A DNA stretch of 32,222 bases from positions 1 to 32,222 of the forward strand of contig KV919280.1 in the NCBI GenBank assembly GCA_002049455.2. Reading direction: 5' to 3'. Made by a program: the position numbers and the translations under genes. The stretch's first letter is position 1. Each line of letters opens with the position of its first letter. Positions 1 through 11,230 of this stretch are shown one piece after another. The notes under the pieces are model-generated. The model saw nothing but the letters and a program-made list of their open reading frames with translations. It was not told the DNA's origin and did not search any database. This DNA is from Porphyra umbilicalis. Its lineage: Eukaryota > Rhodophyta > Bangiophyceae > Bangiales > Bangiaceae.

Positions 1-633
1 GGCTGCCGCACTGGATCACGTCGCACTTGGTGTAGACGGCCGCCGCCCAGCTGCCGCACCGGCCGACGGCTTCGGTCCGCGTCGGCGCGTCGGCGGCCGT
101 CGGCGTCCTTGGCACCCCCGCTGGGCACAACCCCACGTACTTGCAGTCGACGTGCAGCCTGGGGGCCCCCGGGCCGACGAGCCCCGCGGGCGCAGGGCCG
201 GGCCCCGCCCCGTCCGTGCGGCGGACGCAGCACTGCTTGTACCGCGGCGACAGCTCATCCACCGACACCCAATCGTACGTGCACACGGCCCCGTCGGGGT
301 CATACTCAATGCGCCCCGCGCAAAAGCCGAGCGACGGGTCGACGCAGCAGAGGTAGGCGACGGCGTCGCCGTCGCCGCGGTAGGCGGCGAGGCACGCAGA
401 GGTGTCGATGGAGGCGGCGGGGCCGCGGGGGGGCGGCAGGGGCACCTCCTCCATCACGCCGGGGGGGGGGGGGACGCCAGGGGGCGCGTCCGCCCGCCAC
501 CGCCGCCGCGCCCGCTGCCGCCGCGCTGCGCGGCCGTCGGGGCGGCGCCCGAGAGGGCGGCGGCCACGGCCACGGCGGCGGCGAGCGCGACGGCCGTGAC
601 GGCCCGCCGGGCGGGGGCGCGACCAAACACCAT
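1..633 (-). CDS. secreted cysteine-rich protein, 3'-truncated by the window edge
   Basis: I do not recognise a family. The start is the ATG whose complement lies at 631-633, in a good Kozak context (CCGCCGCCATGG). It opens a typical signal peptide: MVFGRAPARRA, a hydrophobic Ala/Val core, then a likely cleavage region near APTAAQ. The frame runs to the 13-base G run at 461-473. After that run, a different frame (starting EEVPLPPP near 451) stays open to the window edge, with almost only G or C in third codon positions. That part has 12 cysteines, including two CC pairs (LCC, QCC), spread over about 150 residues, as in disulfide-bonded extracellular domains. The two segments are joined here by assuming a miscounted homopolymer. 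The carboxy end lies outside the window. It could be a cell-wall or apoplastic protein; no catalytic motif is visible. Confidence 0.6.
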
Positions 634-2133
634 GGCGGCGGGGGTGGGCAGAGGGCGGCTGCCAATCGCGTCGGGACGGCAGGGGGGGGGCTGGCGGACC
701 GCGGCAGCGCCCGTCGGCACGAGGAGGCTGGCAGTGCGGCCCGACGTCTCTGCAGATGTCGACGCCCGGTTGGCGGTTGAGGCGCCTCCCCGCCGCCTTC
801 GAGGCAATGGCGGGGGGCGCCCCCCTCCTCTTGTACTCTCTCACACCAGTGCATGGGCGGCCGCCACAGACGACGCCGGATGCACCCGCCGCGGCTCCCC
901 CACCCCACTCCCGCCGCTCTCAGCTGCCCCACTGCGCACGCGCGGGCGGCGCCCCCCCCCACCCCGCCCCTCGTGGGGACCCAACACGGCGGTCGTTGCC
1001 ACACCCACCCCCCGGCTTCCACGAGCCGCCGGGCGCCGTCGGGGAACGTGCCGGCGCCCGCCACGGCGCGCACGCCTCGTCCAGCGTGCCCTGTTGGGAG
1101 GGGCACACGCCCCCCCCCCCCCCCCCCCCCCCCCGCCCCCCACGCGCGCCCGCCGCCGCCGCACGGCGCCGTCAGCGGCACTGGCACCCGTGGCACGCCC
1201 GCGTGTCAGGAGCCCCACCCGTTGCGTGGCGTGACGAAGTGTGGGCGGCCTCGCCGCCGGGCCACCGCTTCTGCCGCCGGCGCGCCGCCATGGCGTGGGC
1301 GGCCACCGGCGGGTGACGCTGCAAGCGGCGGCACCTGTCGGGCGGGGACCCCCAATGACAGTTCGCGAGGGGCGGCGCGGCTCGGCGCGGCGGCGGGGGT
1401 TGGGGGGGGGGGGGGGGCTCGCCCCTGCGGGTCTTGAGTCGCGCGCCGGCCCCGCCGCTTCGCCTGTACCGACCGGCACCCGGCGGCTGCGTAGTTGAAG
1501 CAACGCGCTGGAGTCAGCCGCCCCGCCGGCCTGGTCGCGCCCACACTCGCACCGCCGTGCCGGCCCGTCGCGTGGTGCCGGCCGGGCGCGCGCGTGTGGC
1601 GGCGCCCGCACTTTCAGCGGCTCGAAGCCTGACAGTGACGTGGGCGGGTTGGGCCACTGCCAGGCGCGCGCGGCAACAGGCTCAGCGGCGGAGCCGGCGC
1701 AGCCCCCTTTGGCCCAAGGGCCGAGGCAGAGTGGCTCGTCCGCCGCTGGTACGTGGATCGACGCTCGCGAAATGAACCGCCGCCGTCCTGATCGTGAAGC
1801 ACGTGGCTGTCGGCTTGCAAGGTCTTGACTTGACGTTGCGTTCTTCGCAAATGGCAAATTGTTTGCGAAATTGATCACAGTTGTGAGAAGTTTGAGTGGA
1901 AGACAAAGAATCGACAGAAATTACCTCAAAATACAGGGGCGATGGCTGCTTCGGCCTCCCCTCTCTGTCGACCCCACGAGTGCACGGCCTTCTTCCCGGC
2001 CCGCGTCGTCCCCTTACCCTTCACCATTGTGCCCTTTCCCTTGAGTTAGACTCTCTTGGTTGACGTAACACCCCTTCGGTTTATCCCCCTGCACCTGTGC
2101 CACTCTTCGTTGTAATTTGCGGCCGTCGCCATC
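634..2133. other. GC-rich intergenic region upstream of two divergent genes
   Basis: No convincing gene is seen. Several long open frames on both strands (for example 841-1878 on the minus strand) are Arg/Pro/Gly-rich and overlap each other, as expected of GC-rich DNA in which stop codons are rare. The right-hand part from about 1810 drops in GC. From about 1940 the plus strand becomes pyrimidine-rich, which fits the 5' leader of the gene starting at 2134. Confidence 0.5.
1110..1134. repeat. uninterrupted run of 25 C
   Basis: A 25-base C homopolymer, followed after one G by a further C-rich stretch. The complementary strand is a G run able to form a G-quadruplex. Runs this long are often miscounted, so its true length is uncertain. 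Confidence 0.9.
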
Positions 2134-3182
2134 ATGTCCGCTGCCGCTGCCCCATCGTCGTCCTCGCTGATGACGGTATGTTGGTTTCGCCGCCCTTTTG
2201 CGGTACACCGCGGGAGAAGAGGCTCCCGTCTCGGAGGAGGCTCTTTTCTGCCATCCGTCTATGCTTGGTGGTGTTCCTTTTGAGCTTCCTTGTTTTCTCA
2301 GCGTCTGGCCGTATCGTCGCAGCTCTGCGACGTGGAGCTCGAGCGTCTTGGGGTGTAGGCGGCGGTGGCTGATGGTTGGAGTCCTTATCTGTGCCTGCGG
2401 TGGGGTCCACGGCAGGGTCTGCGGTGGGGTCTACGGAGGGGTCTGCGATGAGGTCTGACTCTTAGTTGCGGTGCTCTTCTGCATGCGTTGTATTGGCCTT
2501 TGTTGTCGTGTTGCCGCTTGTGTACATCGGGCTATTGTTGTGACTCGGTCGCTGCATGTTGGTTTGTCGTCGCGCTGTACAGTTTGCGCGCGTGGGGCTG
2601 CTAGGTGTGGGCTTCATGTTCGGTTCCATCAAGGCGGTACGTGAGCAGGGTTGTTTGGGCCCTCGACAAAGCGCCACGATGACGTCCATCGTGTGCTCGT
2701 GCAGGGTGGGAGAGGTGTGAGGACACGGCCCCGCCGCCTGTATGGCTTGGGCACCTGGTGCGGTGTCAGCTGTGCGCCGCAGAGCACCCACGACCAGCGT
2801 TTCGTTGGGGGCTCGAAGGGGTTTGAGCTGCTTGTTGATGGTAGCTGGTCGGCGGTCAATGATCGTTTCTGACCATTCTTGTGTACCTCTGTTCTGTTCT
2901 TTGTTGCTCTTCGCCCCCCTTGATTCTTGCTCATGGCCCCCGCGCTACGTGCTCCTCTTTGACGCTTCGCCATATCCCTGCATTGTCCCCTGTCTTTTTC
3001 CCTGTTGCGTTGCTTGGCAGGCAAACGCCCAGAGCGCCCGGGAGGCGTCGCTGAAGGCGACCCTGCGGGAACGCACCGAGAAGCTGGCAGCTGTGGAGGC
3101 GGAGAAAGCCCCGCCGGTGGTTGCGGAGGGCAAGGTCTCTTCGGGCGACCCGGTGCAGGACTGGATCGACTCGTTGGAGTAG
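2134..3182 (+). CDS. probable mitochondrial ATP synthase subunit e (three exons)
   Basis: The proposed exons are 2134-2175, 2583-2636 and 3021-3182, giving 85 residues. Introns are GTATGT...ACAG (407 bp) and GTACGT...GCAG (384 bp), both phase 0. The start has a Kozak-like context in a pyrimidine-rich leader. Exon 1 encodes a Ser/Ala-rich amino end (MSAAAAPSSSSLMT). Exon 2 encodes a short hydrophobic segment, FARVGLLGVGFMFGSIKA, with a GxxxG motif (G24, G28). Exon 3 encodes a charged helix rich in Ala, Lys and Glu, ending DPVQDWIDSLE. Length, order (single amino-terminal transmembrane helix with GxxxG, then coiled-coil-like tail) and local similarity fit subunit e of the Fo sector, where GxxxG helps complexes dimerise in the inner mitochondrial membrane. 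An optional in-frame 51-nt exon at 2302-2352 is possible, with a strong acceptor and a weak GTGTAG donor. The splice model is good; the family call is moderate because subunit e is short and poorly conserved. Confidence 0.55.
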
Positions 3183-5337
3183 GGCGGCACTGGTCCCTTC
3201 TTCCGAGACAGTCGTGTTTGTACACTTGATGTGTGTGTGCTTCATTTTGGTCGGGCTTCTCTCGTGGATGCTAGAGCATTAACGTGTTTTGTTCTCTCCT
3301 TGCTGCACATAAGTCTGACATCTGCGTGCTTGAGTCGGCGCGTTTGTGTCGGACGAGCCACAGTAGTCCGGGATATCAACCCGCTGGTCACCGCGCCGGA
3401 GGCGGCCGACAGGGCGTCGAAAAGTACGGCACAGTCATCCAAACAGCTGGCCATGAACTCATGACCGGGATAGATGCGTGGGGGGGGCGACGGCAAGTGC
3501 TTAAACACAAGGGCTCGGAGGCGCCGCCCTTCGTCTGCACCCCCGATGCTGCTGCCGTCGCCACCTCGGCCGCCGCTGTCCGCTCCGTCTCTTCCAGAGC
3601 GGTCGCCGCCGGCGCACCCTGGTTGACTTCCGCCCGCACCATCGTGGTAGCCAGCGCAGCGTCTGCCGCCTCGGCCTGTCCTTGAAGCGGTTCTCCCACC
3701 TCTCACCCCCAGCCCCCCGCTCCCTGCCGCTCCTGACCGGGCTGCCAGACGTTCTTGCAGTATCATGAAACGGACCAGACACCACCATGGAAGCAGAAGC
3801 CAGCCTCCATGGCACCATGTCGTCGTGGGAAAAATGGCATGGGCGGCACCGTGGTGTGGCAAAACACACCGATCAGTGCATTGATGACGCCAGATGCACC
3901 AGGAACGAGCGAAGAACACAGAAAAATGAGAATGGTTTATTAAAATGACAGTTCACTCGACGGGCGCGCACACACAACAAACAACAAACCTGTCGGAGGC
4001 GACGCAGCAAAACACAAAGGAAGCAACAGCAACCACCACCATCGCACGTGTTAGCCACCATCACCCCACCGTCTGGACAATAAGAAAATGATCGCTGCAT
4101 GGTTGGTCCCGTCCACCCGTTGTGGAAACCACTAGGTGCCAGGATTAGGAATATGCATCGCAAGGGGAGCACGCCTAGCGCCGCCTCGTGCCGTCGCGCA
4201 AGCGCGACAGACCAAAGGAAGCACGTCAAGCAGCGCGCCCCGCACCTCCTCGTTCTACGGCCTTACGCAAGGACTGTACACCATACACCGCCAACCCAAA
4301 GGCCAGCGGGGCAGTTGACAGGCCCGGCGGGGCAGCAGAGGGCAGGCGGCGGCGGCCCCACAGAGCGCGAAACTCTCCCTTGCGGGGAAAGAAACGCGTC
4401 GCGGGACCAGCCACCCACCCACACCGCGCCCGCCAGGCCCGACCAGGCGCCTGGTGCTCCAAAGCGAAGGGGAAATAGCCTGCCCGGGTGACCGCACAGC
4501 TTTGCGTCAAAGACACGCAGCCGTACGGAAAGGCAGGATACCCAGCCGATAGGTACAAAAAAAGAGAAAAAAAAAAAGAGTACGAGATGTGTCATCAGCC
4601 CGCAGGATGGGACGACGCCGGGGGGGCGAAAACGTACCTAAAGGACCAACATCACAGGGGTGGGCACGGGACGATCACAAAGGAACAGAGTTGCGGCAAA
4701 AGCTGCCCCGGCCCGACGACCACACCCGGTCTGGGACACACCCGAACGAGGGACGGCGCCACCCCAGAGCACACAAAACGTTGGCCGAGTCGGCCGGCAC
4801 GACCAACGTAGCCGACCTTGTGGGCGACGCGTCCGTCGTTGGCGGTGGGCGCCGACGATGACACGGTCCCGTGCTCGGTTCTTAAAGGGACGGCCGCACG
4901 GTCCAGCCGCCGCCGCCGCCGCCGCCGTCGCCCGACGTCGGTCCGGCGGCGCCACCGCCGGCCGTCGACCACATTGGATTTCATGAGGGCACCACCGGTG
5001 TTTTTGCTCTCGAGGAATTAGGCGCGCCCTGTCCCTGTGACTTGACGTTTGTGCAGCGCTGGATTCTGTCAAGCCGACGATGCACGGTCCCCGCACTCTT
5101 CCGTACGGATCAGTGTCCCGTGTGCTGCCCGCTGCCGAGCCGCCCCCTTACGCTCCCCGTGCTGCCCGCCGCCCCCTCCCCCTGCCCTTCTCGCCCCGGG
5201 CCTCTGGAGCCACTGGCTGGGGCATCGCGGCTGGAGCGGCACACGTTCCCCCCCCCCCCACTTTCTTCTCCCCCACCCCCCTGTTTGATTCTGCCGCCGC
5301 GCCCCCCCCCCCCGCTCCCCTTTGCCCGGTGGGCGTC
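3183..5337. other. intergenic region, no supported gene
   Basis: Open frames on the minus strand (3242-3919, 3388-3699, 4226-4558, 4652-4984) are short and change character along their length. None shows a domain or consistent codon use. Stretches around 3890-4230 are A-rich on the plus strand and look like untranslated or intergenic DNA. A small spliced minus-strand gene ending near the AATAAA at 3936-3941 is possible but cannot be modelled. The last 300 bases are the C-rich region ahead of the acid phosphatase gene. Confidence 0.4.
3936..3941 (-). promoter_or_regulatory. candidate polyadenylation signal AATAAA
   Basis: TTTATT on the plus strand reads AATAAA on the minus strand, in an A/T-richer stretch. 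It would serve a minus-strand transcript coming from above 3945. No coding exon for such a transcript is identified, so this is only a candidate. Confidence 0.25.
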
Positions 5338-6906
5338 ATGGCGTCCCGCCTCTGGCGGGAGCGCCACCAAGACGGCCTCGGCGACTATGCACAGGTGCAG
5401 CTGCCTTCGACCATTGCCGGCACCAGCTCCTCCTCCTCCCTCCTCGTCCGCGGCCGCGGCTTCCTCGCCCGCCACTTCCCCTGGGCGTGCTCCCGCGCGG
5501 CCGCAACCGCCCTCGTCGTCGTGGCGGGCGCGACGGCCACCTTGGCGCTGCTGCTGCTCTTTGCCGACGGCACGGCGGTATTGGGCGGCTCCCTCCCGCC
5601 CGCCCCCGACTATGAAGCGCTCATGGCGCGGCGTGACGGCGCGCGCGCCGCCTGCGAGACGTACGCGTCGCGGGCCAAGGGGGGGGGGACGCGGCCGCCG
5701 GGGGGGAGGTGCCCGACGGCATGTGCGCCGCGCACGGGGTGGGGGGCACGGGGGGGGGGGGGGGAAGTCCAACCTCCGCCCGCCCCCAGACGCCTTTTGT
5801 CCGGGGCCCCGCCGCGGCGGCGGCGGCTGCGGCGGCGTCACATGGGGCTTCCTCGTCGTTGGGGATTGGGGCCGCCACGGCGCCTGCTGCGCGCGGGATG
5901 TGGCGACCGAGATGGCGGCGGCGGCGACCGCGCTCGCCGCCGACCGCAAGGCGGAACGCGCCCGCCGGGCGGCCGTCAATGGCTCGGCCGCGGCCGCCGC
6001 CGGCCACGGCCCGCCGCTGTGGGTCGTGTCGACCGGCGACAACTTTTACGCCGACGGCATTGCGTCGGTCGACGACCCCGCGGTGGCCACCTCGTGGGCA
6101 GACGTGTACGTGCGGCCGCACCCGCCCCTGGCGGCGGCGGCGTGGCAGGTTGTTGTGGGCAACCACGACTATGAGGGCAACATTTCGGCGCCCTTTGACA
6201 TTGGCCGCGTGTACCCGGCGTGGCACGCGCGGCGGGAGCTCTACTACACCCGCACCGTGACGCTGCCGCGGGCGCCCGCCGTGGCGGGCGGCGGCAATGC
6301 ATCGGCGGCGGTGGCGCCGCCGCCGCGGGAGATCCTCTTTGTGTTTCTCGACACGACGCCGCTGGTGACCAAGGCGGACCTCCTCCGCCTCCACTACCGC
6401 CTACCGGCCGATGCGCTCGCCGCCGTGGCGGCCGCCGTCGACGGGGGCCTCCGCGACTGGTTGGACGCGACGCTCGCCGCGTCGGCCGCCGACTGGGTGG
6501 TCGTCGTCGGGCACCACCCCGTCGAGTCGGCGGGCGCCTCGTCGGTGGCAGAAGCGGCGACTCGGGGGCGCCTCCGCGGGATGGTGGCGGGGCCGATGGC
6601 GGCGGCAGCGGCGGCGGCGGCGGGCTCGGCGGGCGCTGCCGCCGCCGCCGACGGCGTCGTCTACGTGTCCGGCCACGAGCACGACGTGCAGCACACGGTT
6701 GTGGACGGCGTGCACTATGTCGTCAGTGGGGGGGGAGCCTCGTCGAGTCGAGCGCCCAGCGGCAGCCGGGCACGCGCTTTTCGGTGGCGACGCACGCGTT
6801 TTGGGGGGTGGTTGTCACGGAGGAGGTGCTGAGCCTGCAGGTGGTGGATTACGCGGGGCGCTTCTTGTACCAGACGGTCGTGCGGCCACGGCCACGGCGA
6901 CAATGA
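5338..6906 (+). CDS. membrane-anchored purple acid phosphatase, TRAP type (frame changes at G runs)
   Basis: This is a calcineurin-like metallophosphoesterase of the tartrate-resistant (type 5) purple acid phosphatase group, which uses a two-metal centre to hydrolyse phosphate monoesters. All five family blocks are present in order: GDWG (near 5861), GDNFYADG (near 6035), GNHDYEGN (near 6158), GHHPVES (near 6510) and GHEHD (near 6675). They supply the expected ligands D, D, Y, N, H, H, H. The proposed start at 5338 (MASRLWRERH) gives a cytosolic tail of about 50 residues and one hydrophobic helix at about residues 54-75. That predicts a type II membrane protein with the enzyme facing the lumen or outside. 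The frame shifts twice among the G runs at 5679-5688, 5700-5706 and 5750-5764, and again at the G8 run 6728-6735. After that last run another frame carries the expected terminal beta strands (ATHAFWGVVVTEE...) to the stop. Homopolymer miscounts are the likely cause; a recent pseudogene is the alternative. Length is about 520 residues against about 325 in soluble animal TRAP. Confidence 0.85.
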
Positions 6907-7065
6907 GGGGGGGGGTGGGGGGGAGGGTAGGGGGGGGGAGCGCAGCGGCCCGACGGCGGGGGACACGCTTGTCACTCGTAACTTTTCTCGGATGAGACAC
7001 GACCTGCGCCGCGGGTGGTGCGGGCGCAGCATCAGATAAACCCTTGACTGCAACGATAACCGCTC

Positions 7066-7071
7066 TTTATT
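7066..7071 (-). promoter_or_regulatory. candidate polyadenylation signal AATAAA
   Basis: TTTATT on the plus strand reads AATAAA on the minus strand. A run of A follows on the plus strand at about 7084. It is the first such signal downstream of the SR protein gene on the minus strand, though far from its stop at 8745. Confidence 0.3.
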
Positions 7072-8191
7072 TTGCTCTACCATAAAAAAAAAAAGGCAAA
7101 ACATGTTGGGTGCACGCGCAGGAGGCGACCAGGAAGGGACTACATACAACGACCGGCTGCCAGCAGCACGATACACCAGATTCAAATAGGGGCGAAACAG
7201 GGGCGGTCAGGCGACAGCAGAAAGGAGCACGGCACCAGACAAGCAACCACACAGTTAATACCAGAACTTGGGTCAAGGACGTACGGGGGTGCGCGTCTGG
7301 TGCAGCGCTGCAGCCACACCAGCCCACCAGACCACCGCACAGACAAGCTGTCGCGGCGGCGACTTGGTATCGTTCGATGCGCACAATACGCCCATGTTGA
7401 CGATTGCACGCTGCTGCTGAATCATGCGGTGCTTGCCTGGAGGAAGATCAGCGCAGACGCCATCAGCTGGCTGCCATGTGAGCGCGCGCAGGAGAAAAGA
7501 TGAGCATTGCCACCATGCAGCGCAGGCACGGAAATGGGCAGGGAATCGTAGCCGTCTGGGTCGGTGGGACACTGAGAAACGAAATCGCCGCGGCTGCGCT
7601 GGGTCATTGCACAGCATTCCCGATGACGGCGCATCGGCCGCACTCGCGCGCCAACTGCCGCGCAGGCCTCCAGGAACGGCAACAGCAAGCCGCCTGCAGC
7701 TACACGCACACGGACACGGGAGCCGCAACAACGCAGCTCTCGGACAAAACAGACGTCCCGTCCCGTGACCTGCACCCCCCAGCCTGCTCGCAACCAGACG
7801 AAGACTGCCGTGGCGCAACCGCAGAGGCACAGCACACCACATAGGACATCCGCTCGCTGCAGACCAGAGTGGCAACGACCGCGCCGCTAACGTCGCGCCC
7901 CTCCGACCCCACAGTATCCGCTACCCGCTGCTCCGCTCAACGACGCCAACCTCCGTGGCCTGCTGTCTGCTGTCCTCCGACGCGGCTGCCGAGCCCGCCG
8001 TCGGACGCCGTCGACCGCGGCCGCATCGCGCCACAAATGTTGATCAAAGACACGTCCGAGCAAACTATGGGGTAGTCCCGGCACCGCCGCGCTGTTTTCA
8101 CCAGCACCACCGAGGCAACCGCTGCACCGAATTGCCCGCCGCAGCGACACGACGCAGCGGATCCGCAAGCCGCCCCATCAAACCCCCACCC

Positions 8192-8258
8192 ACGATCACG
8201 TTCACGTCCACGCCCACAACGTCCACGACCACGTCCACGTCCACGTGCACGTTCATGA
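8192..8258. repeat. imperfect hexamer repeat (CACGTC-like)
   Basis: About ten imperfect copies of a six-base unit (CACGTC, CACGAC, CACGTT) in tandem. In one minus-strand frame this would read Val-Asp dipeptides, but nothing else there looks coding. Confidence 0.7.
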
Positions 8259-8744
8259 GTTCGACCGCAGGGACCGACAGCGACACTGGGTCGGCAGCAG
8301 CAGCAACGCAGGGACCTCCCTCACATCCCAACTTATCAACAAGCAAACAAAACGCACGAAAACACGCCGCCGCCGGCAGCACGCAAAACAGAACCAATTG
8401 CTGGCTCCCACACACAAAAGCACGACCCACGCCGCCGTTGCTGAAGGGAAAAATCGTAATGCATACAGCAACAGCACCGATCCCGTTCAGCTGCAGAGCA
8501 GGTGTTCTCCACCACCGTTCAACAAGAGATGTTCTTAACTGTCCGGCTTGGACAGCCAGTCTTGAAACAATCGTCAAGCTCGAGCAGCAGCAGCCATCGC
8601 CCACCGTCCAGCTGGAAGAGTAGGTAGCACCAATCCTCGTCCACCACAAAACGCTCCAACGCAACTCCCAGAGGTCCTGCATCCCAGGCACACCGAGGGT
8701 GTGACGCGAGCGCACCCGACCATGCCTGACTGCACCGGGCCGGC

Positions 8745-10159
8745 TCAATCATCCCGGTGCGACCTGCCGCCCTCATCGTCCGACCCCGACCGCGCCACCG
8801 GGTCGTGCCCGCCCTCCCGCTCCATCTTGGAACCCCGCTCCGGGCTGCGGCTGCGGGCGCGCTTGACCTCTGGGCTACGGCTGCGCCGGTCCGCCCGATC
8901 CGGGGAGGGGGAGCGACTCAGCTGTCGCTTGCGTGACTCAACCGCCTCGTCGCGTCCATCATCACGAGAGGGGAGGGGACCATCGTCGCGATTGGAAGCC
9001 ATCGGTTCATCACCGTCCGCTGGTCCCGCGCGGGCAGCAGTACTGCAGGGACAGCGAAGAGATGCACATACAAACATAAGCAGATACGTGCAAGCGATGA
9101 GGTGAAAAGAATTAGAGTGAGCACCACAAAAACGCGTCAGTCAATGCATCTCGTGCGCACATGAGCGAATGCAGCGTGGAGCAGTAATGCCAACAAAAAC
9201 TGATGCTCGGCCATCAACCCAGGCCAAACCACGCACGGAACAGAACGGAAAGAAGCAACAAAAACATCCGAAAAGCGCGCCTCACAAGCATTCCAAACGT
9301 ACGTTGTTTCAACCTCTGCCGCCGGCACGCCCATAGCCGCCGCCTGGTTCACCGCATCTTGGCGGCCAAACTTGGCAAACTGCACAATGATTTCGCGGCC
9401 GTCGACCACCGCGTTGTTGACGTGTTCAATCGCCGCCTCTGCCTCCTCCCGCTTCGAGTAGCGCACAAACGCAAAGCCGCGGCTGTCCCCAGTGTCGCGG
9501 GAGCGCGGGATGTAGCAGTCGCGCACCTCCCCATACTTTTGGAAGAGAGGACGGAGCTCCGCCGAGCGGGTGCGGAAGGTCACGTTGAGCACCAGGAGGG
9601 AGTAGAGATCGCTAATGTCCGGGGGGGGGCGGCGGGGGCGGTCAGACATGGCCATGCCTCGCCCGCCACCGCCGCCGCCACCGCGGTCCTCATAGCCACC
9701 TCGGCGGTTGCCATCATAGCCCCGGCGCTGCCCCGCGTAGTCGTCGCGGTAGCGGCCCGGTGGGCCACCGCCGCCGCCACCACCGCCGCCGCGGTCATCG
9801 TAGCGTGAGCGGTCATAGTCGCGGCGCGACGCCCCGTGGTCGTCGCGCCCGCCCGACTCGTACCGGTCGTCGCGGTACCGCCGCTCCCGCCCCCCGTCAT
9901 ACGGATCGTCACGGTAGCGGGACGGGGGAGACGGTGGGCCGCGGCCACCGTCATAACCGCCGCGGCCACCGTCATAGCCGCCACGGCCGCCGTCATAGCC
10001 GCCGCGGCGGCCAGCACCACCGCCACCGCCGCCACGACGGTCGGGGCTGCCATACCCGCGGCGGGGGTGATCGTCACGCGGCGCGTCGTACGGTTCGTCG
10101 CGGTAGCGGGAGGCCGGGGGGGACGGGGCCCGCCACGACGGATCACGGCCGCGGTCCAT
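8745..10159 (-). CDS. SC35: SC35/SRSF2-like SR splicing factor (two exons)
   Basis: A serine/arginine-rich splicing factor acting in the nucleus on exon definition and spliceosome assembly. Exon 1 is 10159-9303 and exon 2 is 9042-8745; the 260-bp intron is GTACGT...TGCAG, and the joined frame encodes 384 residues. The start (GCTGCCATGG) is chosen over upstream in-frame codons by Kozak context. Residues 1 to about 180 are an Arg/Gly/Tyr/Asp-rich arm with SRYRDD-type motifs and three YDGGRGG copies. One RRM follows at about residues 186-263: RNP2-like LLVLNV, and RNP1 RGFAFVRY at 227-234. The order SLLVLNVTFRT...EKYG-like...YIPRSRDTGDSRGFAFVRY...DGREIIVQFAKFGR closely follows SRSF2. Exon 2 carries the RS domain (SRSPSPDR, RRSRSPE, RARSRSPER) and an acidic/His end. 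The long amino-terminal arm recalls plant SC35-like (SCL) proteins rather than animal SRSF2. It lies head-to-head with the DFRP1 homologue. Confidence 0.9.
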
Positions 10160-11230
10160 GGCAGCGGCGCGCAGCGAGGATGGAGGGCGGGGGACACCCG
10201 ACGGTTCCGTAGGGGGAGCGGCGACACCACCCACCCGCGTCGGCACCAGCAAGCCGGACCGACTCGGTGGCAGCACACCGAGGACGACGTCGATAGCGGT
10301 GGTGGTGCGTAGACGCGCCGGGCACGCCGTCGACGCCTCGCTGGCAGACCTCTCAAAAAAGAGGCGGGCCCCGCCAGAGTGCCCCGAGACCGCTTGCCAA
10401 GGGCGCTCCTGGCGAGGGGTGGGCGGGGGGGGGGCCACGACGCCGACGGCGCACGAGCCCAGCAGGACAGCAGCACGCCACACACTCAACAAAAACTTGG
10501 TCGGTTTGGTGCGTCGCTTGTCTACCACTCACGACTTAAACTAACAGCAAATTACTGAAGATGTGCTGTCTCCAGTACATTAAATACGAGTCAATTGGTT
10601 TGTCGACATGCCAGCCACAGGCCGTGGTCGGCCTTGATCGCACGCAAACACCAACCTCTATCCGTGCTTCCGGCGGGGTCATCTCGTTGTCTCCCCTCTG
10701 CCGCCGCCCACCGTCCGGCTGCTTCCCCTTCCAGGCCCCTCTGTCTTCTCCCAATGCGCGGTTCGACGGTCGTCGTTTTTGCTGCGCATTGATTGTGGCT
10801 TCGCTTGTCGCCCGCCTCATCTGTTCTCGTCGCTCGACGGTCGAGCCGCCGCGCGACAGCAGCTGGTTGGCCGCTGGGCCGGGCGCCGACTCTGCCGCTG
10901 CTCGACGCTGCCCTGTGAAGCTTTGCGACTGAACCCTCTCGTCGCCCCCCGAGGCGACTCCTTGCTCCTGTTCGTTGCTGTCGGCCTGCTTGGCCGTCCC
11001 TGGCGGGAGCCGCGGTCCTTTGCCGTTTTCCACACTTCCATTTCACGCGTTCCCATCCCACGCCCACCCCCTTATTCCTATCCCTTTTCCATTTCTCTTC
11101 CTGTCCCCCCTTGCGTTCCTCTACGTGTGGTCTCTGTCCCGCTTTCTCGCATCTTCCTCTGCCCTAGCCTCCGTCTTCTTCTCTCACCCTTGCCGCTACC
11201 CCCCCGCGTACTGTCAACGCCGTCGCCACC
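10160..11230. promoter_or_regulatory. shared 5' region between divergent SR protein and DFRP1 genes
   Basis: About 1.07 kb separate the two start codons. The stretch near 10530-10610 is locally A/T-rich and could hold the transcription start regions. From about 11030 to 11220 the plus strand is strongly pyrimidine-rich, ending in a Kozak consensus (GTCGCCACCATG). That looks like the DFRP1 5' leader or a leader intron. I see no clear TATA box. Confidence 0.4.

Larger units (their letters stand above)
6907..8744. other. intergenic or 3' untranslated region
   Basis: No supported gene. GC is lower than in the genes on either side, and open frames are short or lack consistent codon use. The minus strand from 8744 downwards follows the SR protein stop and may be its 3' untranslated region. 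The nearest minus-strand AATAAA is at 7066-7071, which would make an unusually long trailer of about 1.7 kb. A non-coding transcript or a small unrecognised gene remains possible. Confidence 0.4.

Noticed and set aside
841..1878. Minus-strand open frame of 345 codons
   Set aside because: Arg/Pro/Ala-rich, crosses the 25-base C run, and competes with open frames in other phases; no motif supports it.
3242..3919. Minus-strand frame of 225 codons as a gene
   Set aside because: The protein-like patches fall in different frames, codon use is inconsistent, and the first third looks non-coding.
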